Below are positions 30,501 to 40,710 of a DNA stretch of 64,000 nucleotides, one piece after another. Numbering within the stretch: position 1 is the first letter of the stretch; each line of letters opens with the position of its first letter. The position numbers and the translations under genes were made by a program. The DNA is from Cellulosimicrobium sp. CUA-896 (GTDB lineage Bacteria; Actinomycetota; Actinomycetes; Actinomycetales; Cellulomonadaceae), in the NCBI RefSeq assembly GCF_001942335.1, contig NZ_MKKH01000044.1, positions 1 to 64,000 on the forward strand, read 5' to 3'. The notes beneath the pieces were generated by a model, which was not told the origin of the DNA, searched no databases, and saw only the letters and a list, made by a program, of their open reading frames with translations.

Positions 30501-33500
30501 CGGTGGCTGTCGACGACGAGGTCACCGTGCGCCCGGGGCGCACCGTCGCCATCGCCGCGCTCGCCAACGACACGGACCCCGACGGCGACCAGGTCGGGCT
30601 CGTGCCGTCGGCCGTCGAGGACGAGCACGGCATGGACGCCGAGGTCGTGGCCGACCGCGTGGTCGTGACCACGCCCGCCGAGGACGGCGCGTACACGTTC
30701 TACTACGGCATCCAGGACACGTACGGTGCGCGCGCCACCGGCGCGATCACTGTGAACGTGGCCGCGGACGCGCCGTTGCAGCCGCCGGTCGCGCGCGACG
30801 ACGCGGTGCCCGTCGAGGACATCCTCGGGAAGACGACGGTCAGCGTGCCCGTGCTCGACAACGACGAGGACCCGGACGGCGCCGCGACCGAGCTCGTCGT
30901 GAGCAGCGAGGACGAGACCGCCGCCGTCACCGACGACGGCGAGCTCGAGATCACGCTCACCGAGCGCCGCCAGGTCGTCACGTACACCGTGACCGACCCC
31001 GACGGCCTGACCGCCAAGCGTTCGTCAAGGTCCCGGGCCTCACCGACCAGGCGCCGACCCTGCGGCCGGGCATCACGCCGCTCGAGGTCAACAGCGGCGA
31101 GCCGCTCGAGATCGACATCACGGACTACGTGCTCACCGTCGAGGGCCGCTCGCCGCGCCTGACGGTCGAGGACAAGGTCACGGCGCTCGAGGGCTCGCGC
31201 GAGGTCACGAGCACGACGACGATCACCTACACGTCGAACGCCGGGTACGTCGGCCCCGCCTCGGTGACGTTCGAGGTCACCGACGGCTCCGGCCCCGACG
31301 ACCCCGACGGCAGCACCGCCCTGCTCACGCTGCCCGTCAGCGTGCTGCCGCCCGAGAACATGCCGCCCGAGATGACCGGCACGCCGACGCTCGACGTCGC
31401 GGCCGGCGAGGAGGCGGCCGTCGACCTCGCGCGGTTCGCGAGCGACCCCGACGAGGACCCGCTGACGTTTCGCGTCGCGGGGGAGGCGCCCGGCGTCGCG
31501 CTGTCCATGGAGGGCTCGACGCTCCAGGCCCAGGCGAACCCTGACGTGCCGAAGGGCACGGTCGTCAGCGTGCCAGTCACCGTGACCGACGGCGAGCACC
31601 CGCCGGTCGAGGCGGCGGCCACCCTGACCGTGGTGGCGTCGACGCGCCCGCTCGTGCGAGCGAACACGGACACGCTCGACGACGCCACCAGGGTCGGGAG
31701 AGCACGATCGCCGTGCTGGCCAACGACTCGAACCCGTTCCCCGACACGCCGCTCAACCTCGTCTCGGCCGGTGTCGAGACGGGGCAGGGTGTCGCGTCGG
31801 TCCGGGGCGACCAGGTGGCCGTCACCCCGGCGGACGACTTCGTCGGCGTCATGGTCGTGCGCTACCGCGTCGAGGACGCGACGAAGGACCCGGACCGCAT
31901 CGTCGACGGGCAGGTCCAGATCACCGTGCTCGGCAAGCCGGAGGCGCCGACGACCCCGCAGGTCGAGGAGGTCCGGTCGAAGACGGTGGTGCTGAGCTGG
32001 GACCCGCCGAACAACAACGGGTCCGAGATCACCGGGTACACCGTGCGCTCGCAGAACGGGTACGAGAAGCAGTGCGGCACCACGACGTGCACGCTCGACG
32101 GCCTGACGAACGACGTGGAGTACACGTTCACCGTGTTCGCGACGAACGACGTCGGTGACGGGCCGGCGTCGCCGGCGTCCGCGGTGGCGCGACCGGACGA
32201 GAAGCCCGACCCGCCGGCGGCGCCCGAGCTCGAGTTCGGCGACGAGTCGCTCACCGTCACGTGGAGCAACAGGACCTACACCGACCGGTCCGCGATCGAG
32301 ACCGTCAACCTCGAGATCTCCCCGGCGCCTCCGGGCGGCGCGATCCAGAAGACGGGCCTGACGGGAACGCAGACGACGTGGGAAGGGCTGAAGAACGGCG
32401 TCGCCTACCGGGTGCGCGTCCAGGCCGTCAACAAGGCGCCGGAGCCGTCCGAGTGGGGCGACTACTCGGCGGAAGAGATTCCGGCGGGTGTCCCGGACGC
32501 CCCGGCGGCCCCGAACGCGACGCGCGTGGACACAGCGCTGGGCGGCCAGGTGAAGGTGACGTGGACCGCTCCGTTCGAGAACGGTGACGCCGTGAAGTCC
32601 TACGACCTCGACGTCATGAGGAACGGGTCCGTCGAGCGCACGCTGTCCCCGGTGACCGGCACCTCGCAGACCCTGGAGGACCTGGACACCACCGCGACCT
32701 ACACCTTCCGGGTCAGCGCCACGAACAAGGCGGGCACGTCGGCTGCCGGAGCGACCTCGAACGCGTCGTGCCCTACGGCACGCCGGACAAGCCCGCAGCA
32801 CCACGCGCGGAGCTCATCTCGGGCAACACCAGCCAGAAGGCCCGCGTGACCTGGAGCGGCATCGCGGACGCGCGGGGCACCGGGCTGTACTACGAGGTCC
32901 GGGCCAACGGCAGCGGCGCGCGCCGCGGCGACTCCGGGATGACGTACACCGGGCTGACGAACGGCGAGGACTACACGTTCACCGTCCGCGCCTGCAACGC
33001 GTACACGTGCTCCGGATGGTCCGCGGCGTCGAACACGGTCAAGCCGTACGGCACACCTCCGGCGCGAGCGTCAGCGGCGCGAATGCCGGCGTCGGGGCGA
33101 CGCAGACGACCGTGTCCTGGAGCGCGAACGGCAACAACGGTCGCCCGATCCAGATGCAGGTCCGCATCGGCGGCGGCGGCTGGGAGAACGTCGGCAACGA
33201 CGGCTCGCGGACCGTCGGCAACGGCTACGGCCAGTCCATCGAGATCTGCGGCCGGGTGCAGGACACCGAGGGCCAGACGAGCGCGACGCGCTGCGCCACG
33301 GCGAACACGGGTCCCGGCCGGAGCCTCAGGCGAACGTGAGCAAGGTGCATCCGTCAACAACAGCCAGTGTGGCGACGGCACGTGCCGGTACTTCCAGGTC
33401 ACGACGCGCGACTTCCAGGACACCGGCACGCGATTCGTCGAGTGCTGGACCGACCGCAACGGCGCGCACTCGTTCGGTGGTACGACGGAGAACATCCAGG

Positions 33501-33613
33501 CGAACGGCAGCTTCCAGGTGGGCTGTTACATCGGCTACGGGCGTCCGACCTTCCCCGGTCACAACGTCTGGGTCGTCATCAACGGCAAGGCGTACGCCAA
33601 GACTGCTTGGTGA
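27578..33613 (+). CDS. Giant membrane-anchored Ig-like/FN3 surface protein (six frameshifts)
   Basis: About 2013 residues when repaired. GTG 27578 follows GGAGGA. One N-terminal membrane helix (VASVSTVSVFSTAVVGLALF) leads to a 370-residue extracellular region of unknown, possibly propeller-like fold. About eleven bacterial Ig/cadherin-like repeats follow (pattern ...VLANDTDPDGD..., 28770-31900), then about five FN3 domains (31950-33300), such as VVLSWDPPNNNGSEITGYTV. A Cys-rich C-terminal domain ends in GHNVWVVINGKAYAKTAW. The frame moves near 31015, 31687, 32768, 33056, 33318 and 33342, each consistent with one lost base. No LPXTG signal is present. It heads a long operon with MoxR, FHA, kinase and EssC-like genes; an adhesin or cell-envelope scaffold is plausible but unproven. 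Confidence 0.85.
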
Positions 33614-33672
33614 CGCCGAGCGTCGGCCGTGCGTCCGTAGACCATCCGAAACAGCAGGAGAGACGAAACGAC

Positions 33673-34647
33673 ATGAGCACCATGACCCCCGAGCAGGCCG
33701 CCTGGTTCGCTCAGACCTTCGACCGCCTCGTCGGCAACGTCGGCCAGGCCGTGCTGGGCAAGTCGCACGTGGTGCGGCTCGCGCTGACGTGCATGCTGTC
33801 CGAGGGCCACCTGCTGCTCGAGGACGCGCCGGGCACGGGCAAGACGTCGCTCGCCCGCGCGATCGCGGCGAGCGTCCAGGGCACGCAGAACCGCATCCAG
33901 TTCACGCCGGACCTGCTGCCCTCCGACGTCACGGGCGTGACGATCTACGACCAGAAGAGCGGGAAGTTCGACTTCCACCCGGGCCCGATCTTCGCGTCGA
34001 TCGTGCTCGCGGACGAGATCAACCGTGCGTCGCCGAAGACGCAGTCCGCCCTGCTCGAGGTGATGGAGGAGGGGCAGGTCACGGTGGACGGCGTCGGGCA
34101 CGACGTCGGTCGTCCGTTCATGGTCATCGCGACCCAGAACCCGATCGAGCAGGCCGGCACGTACCGCCTGCCGGAGGCGCAGCTCGACCGCTTCCTCATG
34201 AAGTCGTCGATCGGCTACCCCGACCACGCGTCGACGGTCGAGATCCTCTCGGGGGCGTCGGTGCGCGACCGCAGCAAGGCCCTGCAGCCGCTCATCACGA
34301 CGCAGGCCGTCACGGAGATGGCCGAGCTCGCGGCGACGGTGCACGTCGACGGCGCGGTGCTCGAGTACATCTCCCGGCTGGCGGAGGAGACGCGCAACGT
34401 GGCCGAGGTGCGCGTCGGCGTCTCCGTCCGCGGCGCGCTCGCGCTCGTGCGCTGCACCAAGGTGTGGGCCGCCGCGCACGGGCGCAACTACGTGCTGCCC
34501 GACGACGTCAAGGAGCTCGCGCAGCCCGTGTGGGCGCACCGCTTCGTCCTCGACCCCGAGGCGGAGTTCGCCGGCGCGACGAACGAGGGCGTCCTCGCGC
34601 GCCTGCTCGCGGACGTCGCCGCGCCGCAGGAGCGCCGCAGCGCCTGA
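33673..34647 (+). CDS. MoxR-family AAA+ ATPase
   Basis: 324 residues. Walker A EDAPGTGKTSLARAIAASV, Walker B IVLADEINRASPKTQSALLE, then VMEEGQVTVDG, sensor stretch FMVIATQNPIEQAGTYRLPE and arginine-finger region AQLDRFLMK. MoxR ATPases act as chaperone-like factors that assemble or activate partner complexes, often with a DUF58 protein and a transglutaminase-like protein encoded next door, exactly as here. It lies 59 bp after the surface protein gene and 65 bp before the DUF58 gene. Confidence 0.93.
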   Translation: MSTMTPEQAAWFAQTFDRLVGNVGQAVLGKSHVVRLALTCMLSEGHLLLEDAPGTGKTSLARAIAASVQGTQNRIQFTPDLLPSDVTGVTIYDQKSGKFDFHPGPIFASIVLADEINRASPKTQSALLEVMEEGQVTVDGVGHDVGRPFMVIATQNPIEQAGTYRLPEAQLDRFLMKSSIGYPDHASTVEILSGASVRDRSKALQPLITTQAVTEMAELAATVHVDGAVLEYISRLAEETRNVAEVRVGVSVRGALALVRCTKVWAAAHGRNYVLPDDVKELAQPVWAHRFVLDPEAEFAGATNEGVLARLLADVAAPQERRSA

Positions 34648-34712
34648 GCCGCCGAGCACCGCAGCCCAATCTCGCGCCACCCCGCACCACGACCCGCACC
34701 GAGAGCAGGACC

Positions 34713-36038
34713 ATGACCGAGCACCGACCCCGACCTCGCGGCGCGGCCGCCGGCACAACGCCGACGACCGCGCTCGCCGGGCTCCTGCGTCCGCTCGCGT
34801 CGGGCGGCGCACGCGTGCTCGCGCCGGTCGCCCGGGCACTCGGACCGGTCGGCCGGGCGCTCGAACCGGCACGCCGCGCAGCCGGGCCCGTCACGTCGGC
34901 CGTGAGCCCGTTCGGCTGGGCGGCGCTCGTCGCCGCGGTCGGCGCGTGGTGGGCCGGGCTGGCGCTCTCCTGGCTCGAGCTCGTCGTCGTCGCGATCCTC
35001 CTCACCGTCGCGCTGCTCGCGGCCGTGGCGTTCGTCCTCGGACGGATCCGCTACGCCGTCGTGCTCGACCTCGCGCAGCGGCGCGTGACCGTCGGCGACC
35101 GCGCCGTCGGGCGCCTGGACGTGCGGAACGACTCCGGGCGCGCCCTGCTGCCGTCCGTCATGGAGCTGCCCGTGGGGCAGGGGATGGCGAGCTTCCCCGT
35201 CCCGCGCCTGCGTCCGGGCGCGAACCACGAGGAGATCTTCACCGTGCCGACGCACCGGCGGTCCGTCATCTCGGTGGGCCCGGTGCGCTCCGTGCGCGCC
35301 GACCCGCTCGGCCTGCTGCGCCGCGAGGTCGTGTGGACCGAGCCGGAGGAGCTGTTCGTCCACCCGCGCGTGAAGAACCTCGCCGGGTCCTCGACCGGGT
35401 TCCTCAAGGACCTCGAGGGTCGCGTGACGACGGACATCTCGAACTCCGACGTGTCGTTCCACGCGCTGCGGGACTACGTCCCGGGCGACGACCGCCGCCA
35501 CATCCACTGGAAGACGACGGCGCGCACCGGCCAGCTCATGGTGCGCCAGTTCGAGGAGACCCGGCGCTCGCACCTCGCCGTGCTGCTGTCCACGCGCGCG
35601 GAGGACTACGCGCACGACGACGAGTTCGAGCTCGCCGTGAGCGTGTGCGGATCCCTCGGCCTCCAGGCCATCAAGGAGGACCGCGGCGTCACGGTCCTCG
35701 TCAACGACGGCACCCTCCGCGGCGACCACCGCACGCGGCTGCTCGACGACCTGTCGCGCGTCGGCACGAGCACCCGGCGCTCGACGCTCGTCGACGTCGC
35801 CCGCGTGGCCGGCACGACGATCGCGGACGCGTCCGTCGTCGCGTTCGTCGTCGGCTCGCGCGTCACCCCGACCGAGCTGCGCGCCGCCTCGGCCCGCCTG
35901 CCCCAGGACGTGCGCGTCATGGCGATCCAGTGCGCCCCCGGCGCCTCGCTGAGCCGGCACGCGATCGCGGAGCTCGTCGTGCTGACGATCGGGGAGCTCG
36001 GCGAGCTGCCGGCCGCCCTGCGGAGGCTCCAGGACTGA
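34713..36038 (+). CDS. DUF58 domain membrane protein
   Basis: 441 residues. An Ala/Arg-rich N-terminus of about 65 residues precedes two helices (WAALVAAVGAWWAGLALSWL and the following VAILLTVALLAAVAF). The DUF58 signature is ALRDYVPGDDRRHIHWKTTA with RTGQLMVRQFEETRR. DUF58 proteins are usual partners of MoxR and may contain a vWA-like fold; their biochemical role is not established. The stop overlaps the next start (TGATG). Confidence 0.9.
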   Translation: MTEHRPRPRGAAAGTTPTTALAGLLRPLASGGARVLAPVARALGPVGRALEPARRAAGPVTSAVSPFGWAALVAAVGAWWAGLALSWLELVVVAILLTVALLAAVAFVLGRIRYAVVLDLAQRRVTVGDRAVGRLDVRNDSGRALLPSVMELPVGQGMASFPVPRLRPGANHEEIFTVPTHRRSVISVGPVRSVRADPLGLLRREVVWTEPEELFVHPRVKNLAGSSTGFLKDLEGRVTTDISNSDVSFHALRDYVPGDDRRHIHWKTTARTGQLMVRQFEETRRSHLAVLLSTRAEDYAHDDEFELAVSVCGSLGLQAIKEDRGVTVLVNDGTLRGDHRTRLLDDLSRVGTSTRRSTLVDVARVAGTTIADASVVAFVVGSRVTPTELRAASARLPQDVRVMAIQCAPGASLSRHAIAELVVLTIGELGELPAALRRLQD

Positions 36039-38508
36039 TGAGCGCACCCACCAGCACCACGACGCGCGGCTCGCGCCGCGTCGCCCCGGGGACCGCGGGC
36101 GCCCCCGGCTCCACGTCCGGCACGTCCCGGCGCGGCACCACGCGCCGCCGCGGCGCCGACACGCCCCGCGCTCTGACCGCCCTCGGCGCAGTCGACGCCC
36201 TCGCGCTCGTCGTGCTGCTCGGCGCGACAATCGTGGGGTTCGGCCCCGTCTGGGGCTCCTCCGGCTACCTCGTGCCCGCCGTCGGCGGAGCCGTCGTCGG
36301 CCTCGGCGTCGCGTGGCTCGGCGCCTGGCGCCGCTGGCCCGCCGTCACGGTCCTCGCCGTCGCCGTGCTCGCGTACGTCCTGCTCGGCGGGGCGCTCGCC
36401 CTCCCGGCGGACGCGATCGGCGGGGTGCTGCCCTCGCTCGCCACGGTCCAGGACCTGCTGCTCGGGGCGGTGACGGGCTGGAAGGCGTTCGTCACGACCG
36501 TCCCGCCGCTGCACTCCTTCCCCGACCTCGCCGTCGTGCCGTACCTGCTCATGCTCGTGACGGCCCTCGTCTCGGGCTCGGTCGCGTGGCGGGCGCGCCG
36601 CGGCGCGTGGGCGCTGGCGCCCGTCGTCGTCGCGTTCGTCGCCGTGATCCTGCTCGGGACGGTCATCGCGGCGTACCCCGTGGTGCAGGGTCTCGTCCTG
36701 GCCGCCGTGGGGCTGCTGTGGGCGGGCTGGCGCGTGACGGCCGCCCGGCTCGGGGCGCACCAGGTCACGACCGAGGCGAGCCGCGCGGCCACGCGCCGTC
36801 TGTGGTGGCACCGCGTCCGCGCGGGCGCGGCGATGCTCGCGGTGGGCGGCGTCGCCGCGGCGTTCGGCGGGCCGGCGCTCCTGCCGGACGAACCCCGCAC
36901 CGTGCTGCGCGAGACCGTCGTGCCCCCGCTCGACCTGCACGAGTACGTCAGCCCGCTCACCGGGTTCCGCAAGTACGCCAAGGACCTCGAGGACGCCGAG
37001 CTCTTCACCGTCCGCGGCCTGCCGCCCGGCGCGAAGGTCCGCCTCGCGACGCTCGACGCGTACGACGGCGTCGTCTACGACGCCTCCAGCGGCCTCCCGG
37101 GGTCGGGCGTCTACACGCGCGCGGGGGAGGAGATCGCGACCGTCGCGCCCGGCACGGCCGTGACCCTCGACGTCCAGGTGGGCGACTACGCGGGCGTGTG
37201 GGTCCCCGACACCGGGTCCCTCTCCGGCATCACGTTCACCGGCGACCGGGCGCGCGAGCTCGCGGACAGCACCTACTACAACGCCACGACGGGCACCGCG
37301 CTCGCCGCCGCCGGCCTGCGACCGGGGGACACGTACACGCTCGACGCCCGTGTCACGCCCGAGCCCACGGAGGAGGACCTGCGCGCGGGCGCGATCGACG
37401 ACGTCACGCTCCCGCCGACGCCGAAGGGCGTCCTGCCCGCGGCGCTCGCCGGCAAGGCCGCCCAGTTCATGGGCGAGGAGACCGACCCGGTGAAGCAGCT
37501 CTTCGCGCTGCGCGACGGCCTGGTGGCGAGCGGCGTGTTCTCGAGCGGGCTGGAGAACCAGCCGCCGTCGCGGCCGGGGCACTCCGCGGAGCGTATCGAC
37601 ACGCTGCTCGCGACGAGGAGATGGTCGGCGACGACGAGCAGTTCGCGGTCGCGCTCGCGCTCATGGCCAACCAGGCCGGCATCCCGGCACGCGTCGTCAT
37701 GGGCTTCTACCCCGACGAGGACAGCCCGCTCGAGCCGGGCGAGCCGTTCACCGCCACGGGCGGCGACGTCCACGCGTGGGCCGAGGTCCCGTTCGTCGGC
37801 CACGGCTGGGTGCCGATCCCCGCGATCCCCGACGAGGACAACAAGATCCAGCCGGAGCCCAAGAGCCTCCAGGTGCCGAAGCCGCCGATCCTCGAGGACC
37901 CCGAGCCCCCGGAGGAGCCCGCGGAGGCCGAGGCCGGGAAGATCGACGACGAGGACAAGGAGAAGGCGGAGAGCGACGGCTTCGACTGGGGGACCGTCGC
38001 CCTCGTCGGCGCCGCCGTCGTCGTCCCGCTCGTGCTGCTCACGATCCCCGTGGTGCTCGTGCTCGGCTACAAGGCCCGGCGCCGGACGCGCCGCCGGTCC
38101 GCCGAGCGCCCGGCGGACCGGGTCAGCGGCGGCTGGCGCGAGGTGCTCGACGCCGCGACCGACCTCGGCACGCCCGTCCCGGCGGGCGCGACCCGGCGCG
38201 AGGGCGCCGGGGTCATCGCGACGACGTTCGGCGCGACGTCGACGATCCCGCTCGCGCACCGCGCCGACGCGACCGTCTTCGGCGCCACCGAGCCGAGCGA
38301 CCGGGAGATCGAGGCCTTCTGGGCCGACGTCGACGCGCTCGTCGGCGGGCTACGCTCCTCCGTGAACAGGCGCGCCCGGGTCCGTGCGGCGCTCTCCCTG
38401 CGCTCGGTGCGGTCGGCGCGGTCCGGTGGGCCGGCGACGCCGTGGTGGCGCCGGGTGCCGTGGCCCCGGCGCGACGCGACGGCGCGGGAGCGAGGAGCGG
38501 GACGATGA
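36038..38508 (+). CDS. Transglutaminase-like membrane protein with atypical active site (one frameshift)
   Basis: About 823 residues. An N-terminal block of several helices (36160-36880) is followed by an extracytoplasmic region, a transglutaminase-like core, one further helix (TVALVGAAVVVPLVLLTIPV) and a cytoplasmic Arg-rich tail. The core reads EEMVGDDEQFAVALALMANQ followed by AGIPARVVMGFYP and GGDVHAWAEVPFVGHGWVPI. The position normally held by the catalytic Cys (GxCxxFA) is Asp here, while the His (DVHAW) is kept, so papain-like chemistry is doubtful. The frame breaks near 37612, where CTCGCGACGAG should read CTCGCCGACGAG. Family: TgpA-like partner of MoxR/DUF58. Confidence 0.85.
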
Positions 38509-39862
38509 CGGACGTGACCTGCCGGGCGTGCGGGTCGGCGCAGCCGGACGGCGCGGCGTTCTGCGCCGTGTGCGGGCAGCCGTTCACGCGCTCGGGCGGG
38601 CCGGCCGGCCCGGTGCCGGGGCCGCCACCGACGGCCGCGCCGCGCAGCACGCCGCCGGACACGACCACCGAGCCCGAGGTCTACGCCGCGACCCAGAGGG
38701 CGGCACTGCCGGCCCCGGTCGGGAGTGCGCCGGCGCTCGCCGCGGCAGCGACCGCCGGTCTCGGACGGCGCGTCCTCGCCTACGTCGTCGACGCCGCCGT
38801 GCCCGGTCTCCTGGTCCTCGCGGTCGTCCTCGTCGGGCTCGCGACCACCGGCGCCCCGCTGCTCGGCGGCGCGCGCGAGGTCACGGCCGCGGAGGCGTCC
38901 GCCCTGCTGGGGCGCACGGCCGTCGTCTACGGCGTCGCCGCGCGCGTCGCTCTCGCGTGGTGGGTCGCGACCTGGGCCTGGGAAGGGTCCACCGGGAAGA
39001 CGCTCGGGAACCTCGCGACGGGCATCCGCACGGTCGACGCGCAGTCCCGCGCGCCGATCGGGTTCGGCCGGGCGCTCGTGCGCTGGCTCGTCGTCGGGGC
39101 CGGCGCGCTCGTGCTGCTCGTCGGGCAGTGGGTCGTCGTCGTGAGCCCCGCCTTCGACTCCTCCGGCCGACGCCAGGGCTGGCAGGACAAGGCCGCACGG
39201 GCCGTGGTCGTGGACGCCCGCCGCGTGCCGCCGCCGCCCGCGGCCCCGCCGAGCCCGCGCGCGGCGGCGCCGGCAGACCCGTGGGCGTTCCCCGCGGCCG
39301 CAGCACGGCCCGCCGCACCGTCCACGTCAGAGGGACTCATCACCGGCGTGCCCGGCAGGGGCGCACCCGCTTCGGCCCCCTCGCCGCCCGCGGCTCCCGC
39401 TGTGCCCGCTGTGCCCGCCGCTCCCGCGCTGCCGGACCTCGCGCTCCCGGCCGCGGAGCCCGCGGACCTGGACGCGGAGTGGGACAGCACGCGCCTCAGC
39501 GTCGCCGACGTGCGCGCGATGGACCCGGCGCCGGTCGTCCCCGTGGTGCTCGAGCTCGAGTCGGGCGAGCGGCACGTCGTCGACGGGAGGGCGCTGCTCG
39601 GGCGCGACCCCCAGGCCTCGGACGGCGAGGCGCCGATCCTCGTCGCGGTCGCGGACCGGTCCGTGTCGAAGACGCACGCCGAGCTCGGCGTGGACCCGGG
39701 CGGGCTGTGGATCGTCGACCGCGGCTCGACCAACGGCACGGTCGTCTCCGTGCCGGGCGCGCCCCCACGGCTGGCCGACCCCGGCGCGCGGGTGCGCGTC
39801 CCGGTCGGCGCGACGATCCACGTCGCGACCGGCGTCTGCTCGTGCACCCGGGGCCCGCATGA
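38505..39862 (+). CDS. Zinc-ribbon, RDD and FHA domain membrane protein (one frameshift)
   Basis: About 452 residues. The N-terminal zinc ribbon is CRACGSAQPDGAAFCAVCG. The RDD-type membrane domain starts at GLGRRVLAYVVDAAVPGLLV and includes GSTGKTLGNLATGIRTVDA. A Pro/Ala-rich linker leads to an FHA domain with all key residues: LLGRDPQ, DRSVSKTHAELGV and DRGSTNGTVV. FHA domains bind phosphothreonine, so this is a likely docking partner of the kinase encoded downstream. The frame breaks near 39829 (GTCGCGACC for GTCGGCGACC), restoring a short end ...LLVHPGPA. Overlaps both neighbours by 4 bp. Confidence 0.88.
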
Positions 39863-40710
39863 GCCCGGAGACCGAGGTCCACCTCGCCTGGGGCGCCGCA
39901 TCGCACCGCGGCGCCCGGCGCCTGCTCAACGAGGACCGCTTCCTCGTCTCACGGTCCGTGTTCCTCGTCGCCGACGGGATGGGCGGGCACGAGGCCGGCG
40001 AGGTCGCGAGCGCGACCGCCGTCGACGCGATGCGTCCGCTGGCCGAGCTCGACGTCGTGACGCCCGAGGACGTGCGCGAGCGCCTGGCGGTCGCCCAGGA
40101 GGAGGTGCGTGCCATCGTCACCGAGCCCGGTCGCGGCGGGGCGGGCACCACGCTGAGCGGCGTCGCGGTCGCCGCGCAGGACGGGAACCCGTACTGGCTC
40201 GTCGTCACGTCGGCGACTCGCGCACCTACCACCTGTCCGCGGGACGCCTCGACCAGGTCAGCGTGGACCACTCCGAGGTCCAGGAGATGGTCGACGCCGG
40301 GCTGCTCACGCCCGGGGAGGCCCTCACGCACCCGCGCCGGCACGTCGTGACGCGCGCCCTGGGCTCGCGCACCGCGCCCCGGCCCGACTTCTGGTACGTC
40401 CCGATCACGCAGCACGACCGGGTGCTCGTCTGCTCGGACGGCCTCACGGGCGAGCTGTCCGACGAGCGCATCACCGAGCTCCTCCTGGAGAACCCGGACC
40501 CGCAGCGCGGCGGAACGCCTGGTCCACGAGGCCATCGTGGCCGGTGGGCGGGATAACATCACGGTCGTCGTCGTCGACGCGACGGGGGTGTCCGACGACA
40601 CGAGCGGGGGCAGCACCGCGCCGCGCGACCGCGGGTCGGCGCCGGACCGCGCGGTCGGTGACGACACGCTGCCGAGGGAGATTCGTCTGCAGAGGGGGGA
40701 CCCGACGTGA
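39859..40710 (+). CDS. PP2C-family Ser/Thr protein phosphatase (two frameshifts)
   Basis: About 284 residues. Metal-site motifs are LNEDRFLV, FLVADGMGGHEAGEVAS, GAGTTLSGVAV, HVGDSRTYHLSAG, VLVCSDGLTGELSD and GGRDNITVVVVDA. The frame breaks near 40209 (one C lost in GTCCACGTCGG) and near 40512 (a CG pair lost, restoring QRAAERLVHEAIVAGG). It lies between two FHA genes and directly upstream of the kinase module, so it probably reverses that kinase's phosphorylation. No membrane helix is seen; it is cytoplasmic. Confidence 0.9.

Noticed and set aside
34488-36230. Long minus-strand frame opposite the DUF58 gene
   Set aside because: Arg/Ala/His-rich composition and no motif; the plus strand has a complete DUF58 gene.
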